Assembly (NCBI RefSeq): GCF_025231485.1
Contig: NZ_CP104003.1
Coordinates: forward strand, 2,604,001-2,668,000
DNA from: Salinirubellus salinus
GTDB lineage: Archaea > Halobacteriota > Halobacteria > Halobacteriales > Haloarculaceae
DNA: 64,000 bases
Reading direction: 5' to 3'
Part shown: positions 31,166-39,040 of the stretch, piece after piece
Layout of the letters: each line of letters begins with the position of its first letter
How positions within the stretch are numbered: the stretch's first letter is position 1
Program-made: the position numbers and the translations under genes
The notes under the pieces: generated by a model
What the model saw: only the letters and a program-made list of their open reading frames with translations
What the model was told of the DNA's origin: nothing
The model's database searches: none

Positions 31166-33222
31166 CCGCCGCCGACCTTCTCTGACCCGCGGGCCTGATC
31201 GGCACGGCGACGGGCCTGCTCGAACCGGCGTTCAGACGCCCGGACCAGCGGGTCGGGGAGGTCCTCGCGCGCCTCGGTCAGCCGGGTCGCGGCCCGGTCG
31301 AGCGCGTCGGAGACCGCTTCGAGCGCCCGGTCTGCCCCCGGCGTATCACCCGTCTCGGCGCGCTCTGCGGCCCGGCGCGCCGCCTCCGCGATGGCGTCGA
31401 TCGCCCGTGCCAGCCCACGGACCGGGACGGCGTCGTCGGTCGAGTCGTCCTCCTCGGTCGCGCGGACGGCGGCCGCAGTCTCCGCCGCCACGTCCGCCAC
31501 GTACGTCGCCAGCGGGGCCTTCCCAGTCCGGGGGTTCGCCACCTCCTCGCGGGTGGACTCGGCGGGGTCCGGGTTGACGCGGAACGCACCCACCTCGTCG
31601 TTCTCGTCGCGGACCTCCGTGGTGTAGGCGCCGCCGCGGTGGACGTAGACCGCGTCCTCGCCGTCGAGCGGGGCGTCGTAGAGCCGGCCGGCGAAGTCGT
31701 CCTCGACGGCGAGACGGGTGAGCGCGTCGTCGCTCGCCGCCCCGTCGACGGCGAGTCTCGTCGCGTTCTCGCGGGCGACGAGCGGTATCTCGCCGTCGAC
31801 GCCCGCCACCGTCGGGCCATCCGCGGCGACACCGACCGTCTCGCTGTGGGGGGCAGTGCCGGCGGCGTTGACGGTCAGGCGGTGCTCGCCCTCGGGCACG
31901 TCCCGGACGGCGACGACCCCAGAGAAGGAGGGGACGGCCTCCGGGTCCGATTCGAGGAGGGCGAACGCCTCGACGGCGAGGTCGCCGGTCGTCACCCCCT
32001 CGCCGTCGGGGGCGTCGTCGTTCGAGACGGACTCGCTGACCGCCGCGAGGACGGCGTTGACCGGCGCCGGGTCGCCGATGGCCTCGTACCGGTCGGCCAG
32101 CGCCTGTCGGTGCCGCGGGTCGGTGATGTCCGCGGCGGGGTTCGTGTAGCGTGGCTGGCTCCACGGCGTGCTCGTGGTGGTGATGTGGCCGGCGACGGCG
32201 TCCTCGGCGAACTGGGGGACGGCGAACTCGAAGCTCAACTGCGGGCCGACGAACGCGTCGACGTCCTCGACCTCGCTCGCCGGGACGAGGTCGTAGCCCA
32301 CGTCGAACTCGGCGTCGCGGTCCGCGTGGCCGAACGTCCGACCCGTCCCGCGCAGTGGGAGGTCCTCGGGCGGGGAGGTGAGTTCGTCGAGCGACCGAAC
32401 CGTGAGCGACTCGTCGACGAGGTCGTCACGCGAGACGGCCGGGAGCCGCTCGTGGTCGTAGACCGGCGCTCCGTCGAGTTCCGGCACGAGGAACGGGAGG
32501 CGCCCACCCTCGTCGCGGGGGAGGCCGTAGGCGAACGGGAGGTCGGCGAGCGACTCGAGCCCGGAGACGGCGCTGTTGGTCACGTCCGCGAACGTGTCGC
32601 CAGTGGGCAGTCGCTGGAACCGGTCGAGCACGTCGTTCAGCGAGAGGGCGGAGGAGTGTGAGCCGAGTTCCGCGAGGACGCGGGGGGTCCGCTCGGGGTC
32701 CGGGTCGAGGAACTCGTTGTTGGGGACCCTCCGGGAGTGTGAGCTGGCGACGTGGAGCTGTGGGTCCCCTGTCTCCCGGTCCACGAACACGTGCAGCACC
32801 TCCCAGTCGTGCCAGTGGAAGTTCGTCGTGAACTGGTCGAACGCGGAGTAGAACCAGAACTGGACGACCGTGAGCGGGGACTCGTCGTAGCTGACGGCGT
32901 GGTAGAACACCGTCGGGTCCGGGGCGTCGGTCTCGCGGCGGGCCTCGGTGTAGCCGTTCAGCGCGTCGAAGCCGTCCACGACCGTCTCCCCCTCGCGCTC
33001 GCTCGCGTAGGGCCGCGGGTCCGTCGGGAACCAGACCTCCGCCTCGTCGAAGTAGAGCGTGGGGGCGAACCGCTCGGCGAGATCGCGGGCCTCGTCTCCG
33101 GGGACGGGCGTGGTCGTCCCGTCGTCGCCGGGCGAGAGGGCGGAACAGCCGGCGGCGGAGACGGTGAGCGAGGCCGCCACCGCGCCGAGCACCTCGCGGC
33201 GAGTGGCGTGGGCGCGTCGCAT
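31138..33222 (-). CDS. Tat lipoprotein with Vps62/necrosis-protein-like domain
   Basis: 694 residues from ATG 33220-33222. The Tat-type signal (RRAHATRREVLGAVAAS) ends with lipobox AAGC (Cys26). The next 170 residues (PTLYFDEAEVWFPTD, FYHAVSYDES, VVQFWFYSAFDQFTTNFHWHDWEVLHVFVD) recall the Vps62/DUF946 and NPP1-type beta-sandwich proteins, with the tell-tale HDWE. Then a long beta-rich part and, after residue 520, a helical Ala/Glu/Arg-rich tail (coiled-coil-like). A surface-exposed binding or enzymatic role is inference only. Confidence 0.75.
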   Translation of the reverse strand: MRRAHATRREVLGAVAASLTVSAAGCSALSPGDDGTTTPVPGDEARDLAERFAPTLYFDEAEVWFPTDPRPYASEREGETVVDGFDALNGYTEARRETDAPDPTVFYHAVSYDESPLTVVQFWFYSAFDQFTTNFHWHDWEVLHVFVDRETGDPQLHVASSHSRRVPNNEFLDPDPERTPRVLAELGSHSSALSLNDVLDRFQRLPTGDTFADVTNSAVSGLESLADLPFAYGLPRDEGGRLPFLVPELDGAPVYDHERLPAVSRDDLVDESLTVRSLDELTSPPEDLPLRGTGRTFGHADRDAEFDVGYDLVPASEVEDVDAFVGPQLSFEFAVPQFAEDAVAGHITTTSTPWSQPRYTNPAADITDPRHRQALADRYEAIGDPAPVNAVLAAVSESVSNDDAPDGEGVTTGDLAVEAFALLESDPEAVPSFSGVVAVRDVPEGEHRLTVNAAGTAPHSETVGVAADGPTVAGVDGEIPLVARENATRLAVDGAASDDALTRLAVEDDFAGRLYDAPLDGEDAVYVHRGGAYTTEVRDENDEVGAFRVNPDPAESTREEVANPRTGKAPLATYVADVAAETAAAVRATEEDDSTDDAVPVRGLARAIDAIAEAARRAAERAETGDTPGADRALEAVSDALDRAATRLTEAREDLPDPLVRASERRFEQARRRADQARGSEKVGGGQATDESGT

Positions 33223-33348
33223 GGCGCAGACCGACGGCCGGAACCCGGATACGTCTTCTGGCCTCGGTACCGCGCCGCTCGGACGCGATGGACGGGAGTG
33301 GGCGAGCGCCGAGTGTGTCGTTATGCCGCTCGAGATTCGAGGTTCGGC

Positions 33349-33792
33349 ATGCGATTCCCGGCCGTGAGCGGGTCGAACCTCGCGGGCGAGCGGTTCGCGC
33401 TCCCCGGCGACCTCGACCTCCCGGCGCTCGTCCTGGTCGCGTTCCGGCGTCACCAGCAGTCGACGGTCGACACGTGGCTCGACCTGGTCGACCCACTCGC
33501 CGAACGCGGCGTCGCGACGTACGAACTCCCGACCATCGGGCGCTACGCGCTGCCCGCCCGCTGGGTCATCGACGGCGGGATGCGCGCGGGCATCCCCGAC
33601 CGGGCCGCACGCGAGCGGACCATCACGCTCTACACGGACGTGCGGGCGTTCCGCGACACGCTCGCGCTCCCGGACGAGCGTGTCGTCGCGCTCCTCCTCG
33701 ACGCCGGGGGGGAGGTGGTCACCCGGTTCACCGGCGCCCGCGGCGAGACGACCGCCGAGGACGTGGCCACGGCGCTCGGGGCGGCCCCCTGA
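33349..33792 (+). CDS. Thioredoxin-fold-like haloarchaeal protein (no CxxC)
   Basis: 147 residues, ATG 33349, TATA-like CGTTATGCC 27 nt upstream. The sequence PALVLVAFRRHQQSTVDTWLD, PTIGRYALPARWVIDGG, ERTITLYTDVRAFRDTLAL and RVVALLLDAGGEVVTRFTG follow a thioredoxin/ATP10-like order: strand, helix, extended loop, strand, helix. The redox motif is missing (RRHQQST replaces CxxC), so it is unlikely to be an oxidoreductase. I cannot name the family. Confidence 0.65.
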   Translation: MRFPAVSGSNLAGERFALPGDLDLPALVLVAFRRHQQSTVDTWLDLVDPLAERGVATYELPTIGRYALPARWVIDGGMRAGIPDRAARERTITLYTDVRAFRDTLALPDERVVALLLDAGGEVVTRFTGARGETTAEDVATALGAAP

Positions 33793-33839
33793 GCGAACGG
33801 CGGCGGAACGCCGATGCCACTCGCGCCCGAACGGCCGGT

Positions 33840-34166
33840 ATGGAACAGCCCGAACCCGCCGAGGGGTGGCCCGACCGCCCGCTGACCGAGGCCGAGGCGA
33901 CCGACCTGCTCGAGGAACGCGACGCCGTCGCCGTCTGGGTGATGGACCCCGACAGCGACGTCCGGGGGGCCGTCGCTCCCGGCGCCGACGCGGACAGCGT
34001 CGTCGACGTGGTCGTCGAGACGAGCGAGGCGTTCGAGATGTACTCGTTCAGCGGTGGGCGCTGGCTCGACTACGGCACCCAGCGCAAGGACGACGAGGAC
34101 GCGCCGTCGATGGCCGGGACGCTCGAGGCGTACCGCGTGCTCGCCGGGGAGTCCGAGTCGTTCTGA
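33840..34166 (+). CDS. Acidic 108-residue haloarchaeal protein
   Basis: ATG 33840. Very acidic; small alpha/beta pattern (AVAVWVMDPDSD, SVVDVVVETSEAFEMYSFSGGRWLDYG). No known motif. 48 nt after the previous gene on the same strand, so both may be one transcript. The stop is 3 nt from the PolB2 stop on the other strand. Confidence 0.6.
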   Translation: MEQPEPAEGWPDRPLTEAEATDLLEERDAVAVWVMDPDSDVRGAVAPGADADSVVDVVVETSEAFEMYSFSGGRWLDYGTQRKDDEDAPSMAGTLEAYRVLAGESESF

Positions 34167-34169
34167 GGT

Positions 34170-36281
34170 TCAGAAGCTCCCCAGCCGTGCGTCTCGCGTC
34201 CCCGCGAGCCGTCGGCGGATACGCGACTCGTCCCACCCGAGCGGCGACAGGACGCTCTCGGCCGCCCGCACCAGCCGCGCCGCGTAGCAGTCGGCGTCGT
34301 ACCGGTCGGGCGACTCGTGAGCCAGCCGCACCCGGTCGACCGAGTCGGCGTCGTCGTCCGCCACCACGTAGCGCACGCGCTGGCCGGGGTGGACGGGGAG
34401 GCCCGCCCGTTCGGCCCGTTCGAGCGCCGCGGCGTTCCGGGTGGCGCGGTCGTACTCCTCAGCCGGCTTCGACACCCGCTGGACGATGGTGAGTTCGTCG
34501 GGGGGCACGTCGCCCGCCCGGAGCGTCTCGAGGTGGCGGGCCAGCCGGTCACAGACCGCCTCGGGCGACCGGGTGCGGTCGAACGCCCGAATCAGGTCGC
34601 GCTGGGCGTCCGCGACGAACGGGGAGGTGCCGTCCTGCCGGCACTCGATACCGCGGTACTTGAACGTCCGCTCGTCGCCCGAGACCCGCCCGAAGTACTT
34701 CGTCAGCGCCCCGCCCGCCCCCTCCCGACGGGGGACGAACGCCACCCAGTCGTACTCGGCCTCGTACTCCAGTTCGATGCGGACCTCCTCGCTGACGTCG
34801 CGGGCGAGTTCGCGGAGGGGTGTCGGGTCGGTCGCGTCCTCGGCCTCGGTCACCCACACGCTGTCGACGATGCCGTGGACGACCCGCCAGCCGCCGGCTT
34901 CGAGGCGCTCCTTCGCCGTCAGCATCACGTCGCGGGCGTAGGCGTTGATGGCCTCGTGGGCCTCGATACGGCCGAACTTGGCGTTCTTGAACCCCTGGTA
35001 GCCGAAGCAGGAGACGAGGATCCACTTGATGGCGTCGGCCTGCCCCTGCAGGACCTCGCGGCGGTCCGGGTCGGTCGTCTCTGCGAGTTCCGCCTTGACC
35101 TCGGCCCGGTCGGTCACGAGCGGTTCGAGCACCTCGGGCAGGTAGCCGTCCGCGTCGCAGATGGCGTAGCCCAGCTCGGGCACGTCCTCGCGCCCCCGGT
35201 GACAGGCACACCGCACGGTCTCGGGGCTGACGTTGCGCGTGACGATGACGTTCGGATACAGGGAGGCGAAGTCGAGTTCGTGGACCGACTCGTGGACGCC
35301 CACGTCCGGTGCGAACGTGAAGCCGCCACGGTCGGCGGTGTGGAGCTGTCGGGCGGTCTTGAACAGCTCCGGACGCCACGCGCGCCACGGGACCAGCACG
35401 CCACGCTCGCGGGCCGCGCGAATCTGGATGGCCGTCAGGACGGTGCCGATTGAGGCCCACGCGAGTTCCTGCAGGGGTTTCCACGACCGGCCGACGAGGT
35501 CCAGCGCCCCCGCGAGGTTCGCCGCCGAGAGGAGGAACGTGTTCGAGTGGTCCAGCACGACCCGTCCCGGGACGTTGTACCGCGCCGGCGAGTGCCCGAC
35601 CCGGCCGTACGAGGAGTAGGTCGAGCGCCCGGCCAACTGCTGGAACCCCGGCACGCGGCCGAGGCGGTAGTCCCGCCCCTGCTCGGCCGCGCGCTCGTGG
35701 AGCCCGGCGAGCAGGTCGCTCCCGGACACCGAGAGCACGTCCGGGTCCGCCGCGTGGACCCGCTCTTCGACCGTCGCCGCGAGGTCCGCCGGGTCGCCGG
35801 TCAGCGTCTCGCCGTCCAGTTCGACCTCCCGTGGTCCACCGTCACGCGCCCGTTCCACCTCGCTCGCCCGGAGTTCGAGGACGGAGAGTTCGCGCTCCGG
35901 CGTCGGGTCCAGCCCCCGGTCCAGACAGTAGCGGAACTCCCGCGAGTGGTCGACGCCGAACAGGCGGTAGGTGCCCGGGGCGCCCCACCCCGCGACGGTG
36001 CGGGCCACGTCGAGCACCCGGTCCACGTCACGCACGTCGGCCCGGAGCACCCGTTCGGCGTCGTGCCGGAACCCCCGTCGCCACCGCTCGTAGCGGGTCT
36101 CGGTCACGGCGGGCAGGTCGGCGACGTGCGGGCGGATGCGGTCCAGCGCCGCCGTGTCCCCGTCCTCGTGGGCGACCGAGACGGTCGGCCGGTAGTCGGT
36201 GTCGCGGTCGGGCCGTGCGCCGTCGTCGGTCAGCGACCACGCCAGCACCGCGCCGTCGCGGTGGTCAATCTTGAACGGCAT
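34170..36281 (-). CDS. polB2: PolB2-like family-B DNA polymerase with altered motif C
   Basis: 703 residues, ATG 36279-36281. Motif A is intact: DFASLYP (Asp337). Motif B reads K419-WILVSCFG, with Val and Phe where Asn and Tyr are usual. Motif C, canonically Y-G-D-T-D-S, is HGIVDS (residues 469-474): the first Asp is Ile471, only Asp473 remains. After it KYFGRV...KYRGIECRQ fits the KKxY-type thumb motif. The proofreading domain looks degenerate: no DxE in the ExoI area (LSVLELRAS) and no clear ExoII/III. At 703 aa it is shorter than replicative PolB1/3. This fits archaeal PolB2, once thought inactive; recent work on crenarchaeal PolB2 links it to DNA damage. Last gene of a three-gene operon. 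Confidence 0.85.
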   Translation of the reverse strand: MPFKIDHRDGAVLAWSLTDDGARPDRDTDYRPTVSVAHEDGDTAALDRIRPHVADLPAVTETRYERWRRGFRHDAERVLRADVRDVDRVLDVARTVAGWGAPGTYRLFGVDHSREFRYCLDRGLDPTPERELSVLELRASEVERARDGGPREVELDGETLTGDPADLAATVEERVHAADPDVLSVSGSDLLAGLHERAAEQGRDYRLGRVPGFQQLAGRSTYSSYGRVGHSPARYNVPGRVVLDHSNTFLLSAANLAGALDLVGRSWKPLQELAWASIGTVLTAIQIRAARERGVLVPWRAWRPELFKTARQLHTADRGGFTFAPDVGVHESVHELDFASLYPNVIVTRNVSPETVRCACHRGREDVPELGYAICDADGYLPEVLEPLVTDRAEVKAELAETTDPDRREVLQGQADAIKWILVSCFGYQGFKNAKFGRIEAHEAINAYARDVMLTAKERLEAGGWRVVHGIVDSVWVTEAEDATDPTPLRELARDVSEEVRIELEYEAEYDWVAFVPRREGAGGALTKYFGRVSGDERTFKYRGIECRQDGTSPFVADAQRDLIRAFDRTRSPEAVCDRLARHLETLRAGDVPPDELTIVQRVSKPAEEYDRATRNAAALERAERAGLPVHPGQRVRYVVADDDADSVDRVRLAHESPDRYDADCYAARLVRAAESVLSPLGWDESRIRRRLAGTRDARLGSF

Positions 36282-36525
36282 CCGGGTCGAGCGCCGCCTC
36301 CAGTTCGGCGATGCGTCGTTCCTGTTCGACGAGCGCCGAGACCAGCAGGGGAAACAGCGGTTCGGCGTGGTTGAGTTGCCCCGCGGCGTCGGCGTGCGCC
36401 CGGCCGTGCCCGAACACCGCGTCGAAGTGTGGCTGGTCGCGCCGCCGGAGCGCCCGACGGTAGGCCGACCACCGCGACTCCACCGCGGTCAGCGTGTCGC
36501 GGTAGGTGGGGTTGGTGCGGCCCAT
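36265..36525 (-). CDS. 86-residue coiled-coil protein of the PolB2 cassette
   Basis: ATG 36523-36525. The N-terminus (MGRTNPTYRDTLTAVESRW, then AYRRALRRRDQPHFDAVF) is basic and helical; HAEPLFPLLVSALVEQE and RRIAELEAALD form a coiled coil. It overlaps the RadA-like stop (ATGA, 36525) and the PolB2 start by 17 nt, so it is translated between the two. I know similar haloarchaeal proteins of unknown function. Its position suggests an adapter linking the recombinase-like and polymerase-like proteins (inference). Confidence 0.75.
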   Translation of the reverse strand: MGRTNPTYRDTLTAVESRWSAYRRALRRRDQPHFDAVFGHGRAHADAAGQLNHAEPLFPLLVSALVEQERRIAELEAALDPDAVQD

Positions 36526-37286
36526 CAGACGACCCCCGCGGCGGGGGTGCGGCCGTGGACGGCCTGCCGGCGTTCGAGCACCCGTGCCCAGAACGCGAGC
36601 GTGGTCTGGACCGTGCCGCCGTCGTCGGACTGCGTCCGACTGCCCGAGGGGCTCCGCCCCTCGCTGTCGTCGTAGACGAGCGTCTCGAACCCGTCGCCGA
36701 CGAACCGGGGGCCGAAACGCGTCTCTCGACACGTGACGGTGGCGTCCGCCCGGTCCGCGACGGGCGCGGTCAGCCCGTCTGCCGCGCGACGGGTGACGAG
36801 GACGGCCACCTCGCGTTCGTCAGCCAGCGCCGCGAGTCGCTCCGCGACCCTCTCGACCATCCGCCCGGCCTCGCGGTCGGTGCAGTCGCCGTCCCGGTAG
36901 TGCGCGTCGACCCACGGTACCACGACGAGCGACGCGGTCGGCGGGAACGACTCGCAGGCCCGGCGAACGAGCGTCTGGTGCTGGTAGGCGGTGAACGCAC
37001 GGGCCACCCGGACCCGTTCGAGGAGCGCGAGCGAGGGGGCGAGTCGGGCGAGGTTCCGGGTGGTGGCGTGCCCCCCGCTGTCGACCCAGACGGCCTCGCC
37101 GGCCCCCCGGAGCAGGTGGTCGAGGACGAGCGAGTCCAGCGGGCCGACCGCCCGGCTCTCGGCGTCGAGCAGGGTCAGCCCGGATTCGAGCGTCGGGAGC
37201 CGCGGGACGGCCTCGGGGGCGGGCGGGTCGGTGGCGTTCGAGTCACGCGGAGTCGGTGCGTCGAGTCTGGTCTGCCGTCGGTCCAT
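36525..37286 (-). CDS. RadA/RecA-like protein without Walker A (PolB2 cassette)
   Basis: 253 residues, ATG 37284-37286. The core is recognisable as a RadA relative: VARAFTAYQHQTL (residues 94-106; RadA has VARAYNSNHQ) and SLVVVPWVDAHYRD (119-132) at the Walker B strand. The expected P-loop is WVDSGGHATTRNL (67-79), without GKT/GKS, so ATP binding is probably lost. The C-terminal TVTCRETRFGPRFVGDGFETLVYDDSEG resembles the L2/beta-strand region. First gene of the operon; downstream overlap with the 86-aa gene is 3 nt (ATGA). Architecture parallels bacterial ImuA-ImuB-DnaE2 (analogy only). Confidence 0.75.
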   Translation of the reverse strand: MDRRQTRLDAPTPRDSNATDPPAPEAVPRLPTLESGLTLLDAESRAVGPLDSLVLDHLLRGAGEAVWVDSGGHATTRNLARLAPSLALLERVRVARAFTAYQHQTLVRRACESFPPTASLVVVPWVDAHYRDGDCTDREAGRMVERVAERLAALADEREVAVLVTRRAADGLTAPVADRADATVTCRETRFGPRFVGDGFETLVYDDSEGRSPSGSRTQSDDGGTVQTTLAFWARVLERRQAVHGRTPAAGVV

Positions 37287-37331
37287 ACAGAGACAGACGC
37301 CGGCCGACCGGGATGTACGTCGGCGCGTGGC

Positions 37332-37349
37332 TGCCGATAGTTCCGATAG
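37332..37349 (+). repeat. Tandem 9-bp repeats upstream of the RadA-like operon
   Basis: TGCCGATAG followed directly by TTCCGATAG (37332-37340, 37341-37349). The same period of nine with core CCGAT occurs three times in front of orc1 (38488-38514). The position is 46-63 nt before the RadA-like ATG, where a BRE/TATA or an operator would sit. Confidence 0.55.
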
Positions 37350-37406
37350 GGGACCGTTTCGGGTCGAACGGGCCGTCGCCCCGGCGCTCGCGGGGGTCGG
37401 GCGCTC

Positions 37407-37442
37407 TCCGATTCCGCTTCCACTTCCGATTCCGATTCCGCT
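37407..37442 (+). repeat. Six hexamer repeats at the end of orc1
   Basis: TCCGAT, TCCGCT, TCCACT, TCCGAT, TCCGAT, TCCGCT in a row, ending on the orc1 stop codon region (37442-37444). The hexamer shares the core with the promoter repeats nearby. Confidence 0.6.
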
Positions 37443-38443
37443 CAGGCCACCCGGTAGACCCGCCCCCGGTTCTCCCCCTCCGCGACGATGAGGTCGTAGG
37501 TGGCGAGCTTGTTCAGGTAGGTCCGCACGGTCCGGTCGGACCGGGGGTCCGAGACGCGCTCGCGGTAGGTGCCGTAGAGCGTGCCGGGGTCGACGGTGCC
37601 GTGCTCCTCGATAATCTCGTAGAGCACCTTCTGGTGGGGTTTCAGCTGGTCGAGGTTCTTGCGCTGTATCTCCTGTCGGGCCTCGGGGACGGCCCCGCGG
37701 ATGACGGACTCGGGGATGCGGTCCAGTCCCTGCCGGCCGGCCTCGCGGGCGGCGGCCCGGAGCGTCGAGATGGCGATGCGGGCGTCGCCGGCGGCGGCGT
37801 CGGCGATGTACCGGAGGTCGGCGTCGCGGACGGCGTCCTCGGTCAGCCCGCGGTCGACGCGCGCCCGGAGGATGGCCGCGAGTTCGTCGATACCGTACTT
37901 CTCGAAGCGGATACGGCGCGAGCCGTGGAGGCGGCTGACGAGGCGGTCGTCGAGGCCGGCGAACAGGTCCTCCTCGCGGTTGGCGACGAGCAGCATCGAC
38001 ACCTCGTGGGTCCGGTAGAGGTCGTAGAGCACGCTCGGCTCCTCCAGCTGGTCCACCTCGTCGAGGACGACGACGTACGGCGGGCCGTCGTACGCCTGCA
38101 CCCGTTCGAGGAGCACGTCCGTCGGCGTCGACTGCCGGTGGATGTCGATGGTCCGGTCGAGTCCCTCGAGGATGCGATAGAGCACCCGGTAGCGCGAGTA
38201 GTTCTGCCAGCAGTTGACGTACTGGGTCCGGATGTCGATGACCGCCTCGCGGAGCTGGCCGACGGTGTAGCGCGCGAGACAGGTCTTGCCGGTCCCGCTC
38301 GGACCGAACAGGAACGTCGTCTCGGCCGGTTCGCCGTCGGTGACCGGGTCCAGCGCGTTCGAGAGCGCGTCGACCTCGCCGTCCCGGTGGACGACCTCGC
38401 TGGGCACGAACTCCGGGTCGAGGACCCGCGCGTCTCGGATCAT
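37442..38443 (-). CDS. orc1: Orc1/Cdc6-type AAA+ ATPase
   Basis: 333 residues from ATG 38441-38443 (an ATG 27 nt earlier, 38470, is also open). AAA+ initiator: Walker A GPSGTGKT (residues 47-54), Walker B YVVVLDEVDQLE, sensor 1 LLVANREEDL, sensor 2 area GDARIAISTLRAAA with Arg, then a C-terminal winged-helix (QKVLYEIIEEHGTVDPG, RVSDPRSDRTVRTYLNKLATYDLI). Haloarchaea have many Orc copies and only some fire origins; this is a shorter type. I see no AT-rich unwinding element or repeated long ORB sequence nearby, so a non-origin role is possible. Confidence 0.93.
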   Translation of the reverse strand: MIRDARVLDPEFVPSEVVHRDGEVDALSNALDPVTDGEPAETTFLFGPSGTGKTCLARYTVGQLREAVIDIRTQYVNCWQNYSRYRVLYRILEGLDRTIDIHRQSTPTDVLLERVQAYDGPPYVVVLDEVDQLEEPSVLYDLYRTHEVSMLLVANREEDLFAGLDDRLVSRLHGSRRIRFEKYGIDELAAILRARVDRGLTEDAVRDADLRYIADAAAGDARIAISTLRAAAREAGRQGLDRIPESVIRGAVPEARQEIQRKNLDQLKPHQKVLYEIIEEHGTVDPGTLYGTYRERVSDPRSDRTVRTYLNKLATYDLIVAEGENRGRVYRVA

Positions 38444-38487
38444 GGGGGTGGGTTCCGGAGCCAGCGGCATAAGTGGAACCGGGCGGT

Positions 38488-38514
38488 TTCCGATTCTTCC
38501 GATACTACCGATTC
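38488..38514 (+). repeat. Three tandem 9-bp repeats upstream of orc1
   Basis: TTCCGATTC, TTCCGATAC, TACCGATTC in direct succession. They lie 45-71 nt before the orc1 ATG chosen at 38443. They share the nonamer period and CCGAT core with 37332-37349. Confidence 0.6.
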
Positions 38515-38661
38515 CTACTCCTCGCGGTCGGGCCGCGACGCCAGCCCGTCGATGCCGAGGACCAGTCCCGCCCAGAGCATCGCCCAGCCGAGCGGGGCGT
38601 CAGTCGTGAGGAGAGCGGCACCAGCCGCGACGAGCGCGCCAGCGAGTTCGACTCGTGTCAT
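38515..38661 (-). CDS. 48-residue membrane protein
   Basis: ATG 38659-38661. Two hydrophobic stretches (VELAGALVAAGAALLTT and LGWAMLWAGLVLGIDGLA) and a charged tail SRPDREE. Stop at 38515-38517 lies inside or at the edge of the repeats upstream of orc1. Unknown function. Confidence 0.55.
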   Translation of the reverse strand: MTRVELAGALVAAGAALLTTDAPLGWAMLWAGLVLGIDGLASRPDREE

Positions 38662-38707
38662 GGACTCCGAACTCGGCCGGCCGTCGGGATACGTTTCGGC
38701 GTGTGCC

Positions 38708-38747
38708 TTCCGGAAACCGGTTCTCGGCGGAATCGGAAGTTCCGGAA
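38708..38747. promoter_or_regulatory. Paired TTCCGGAA palindromes upstream of the small basic protein
   Basis: TTCCGGAA at 38708-38715 and again at 38740-38747, with ATCGGAA (38732-38738) between. The centre-to-centre distance is 32 bp, about three helix turns, as expected for a dimeric regulator binding on one face. Genes 38792 onward follow 45 nt later. Confidence 0.5.
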
Positions 38748-38791
38748 GACACACACCCGCGCTGATACCCCCGTCGCGAGAACGGGGGAGT

Positions 38792-39040
38792 ATGGAGACC
38801 GAGAGACGGGCGCGACGGCGCACGGAACGGCCGGTGGCAGCGGGTATCGTCCGCGCGGCGGAACGACGGGTGCGCGAGGAGTTGCGCGAGCGACGCCGGC
38901 GGGGCGAACGGGTCGTCACGCTCGCGGAACTGGCCGAGGCGACGGCGCTGGACCCGAACACGGCCGCGGCGGTGATGGGCCGACTGGAACCGGCGGTCAG
39001 GCGAATCGGAAGTGGAGAGTGTCGGTGGTATCTGGAGTGA
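38792..39040 (+). CDS. Small basic winged-helix-like protein
   Basis: 82 residues, ATG 38792. The Arg-rich helix (RARRRTERPVAAGIVRAAERR) is followed by a probable HTH: VVTLAELAEATALDPNTAAAVMGRLEPAVRR (split here: TLAELAEATALD and NTAAAVMGRLE), then a short wing SGECRWYLE. Likely DNA-binding. The GTG of the zinc-ribbon gene overlaps its stop (GTGA), so they form a pair. Confidence 0.65.
   Translation: METERRARRRTERPVAAGIVRAAERRVREELRERRRRGERVVTLAELAEATALDPNTAAAVMGRLEPAVRRIGSGECRWYLE

Noticed and set aside
37407-37442. CRISPR-like array
   Set aside because: Repeat units are six bases without spacers; no cas genes in the window.
37442-39040. Replication origin beside orc1
   Set aside because: No AT-rich unwinding stretch and no repeated long ORB-type sequences with G-runs; only short CCGAT repeats are present.
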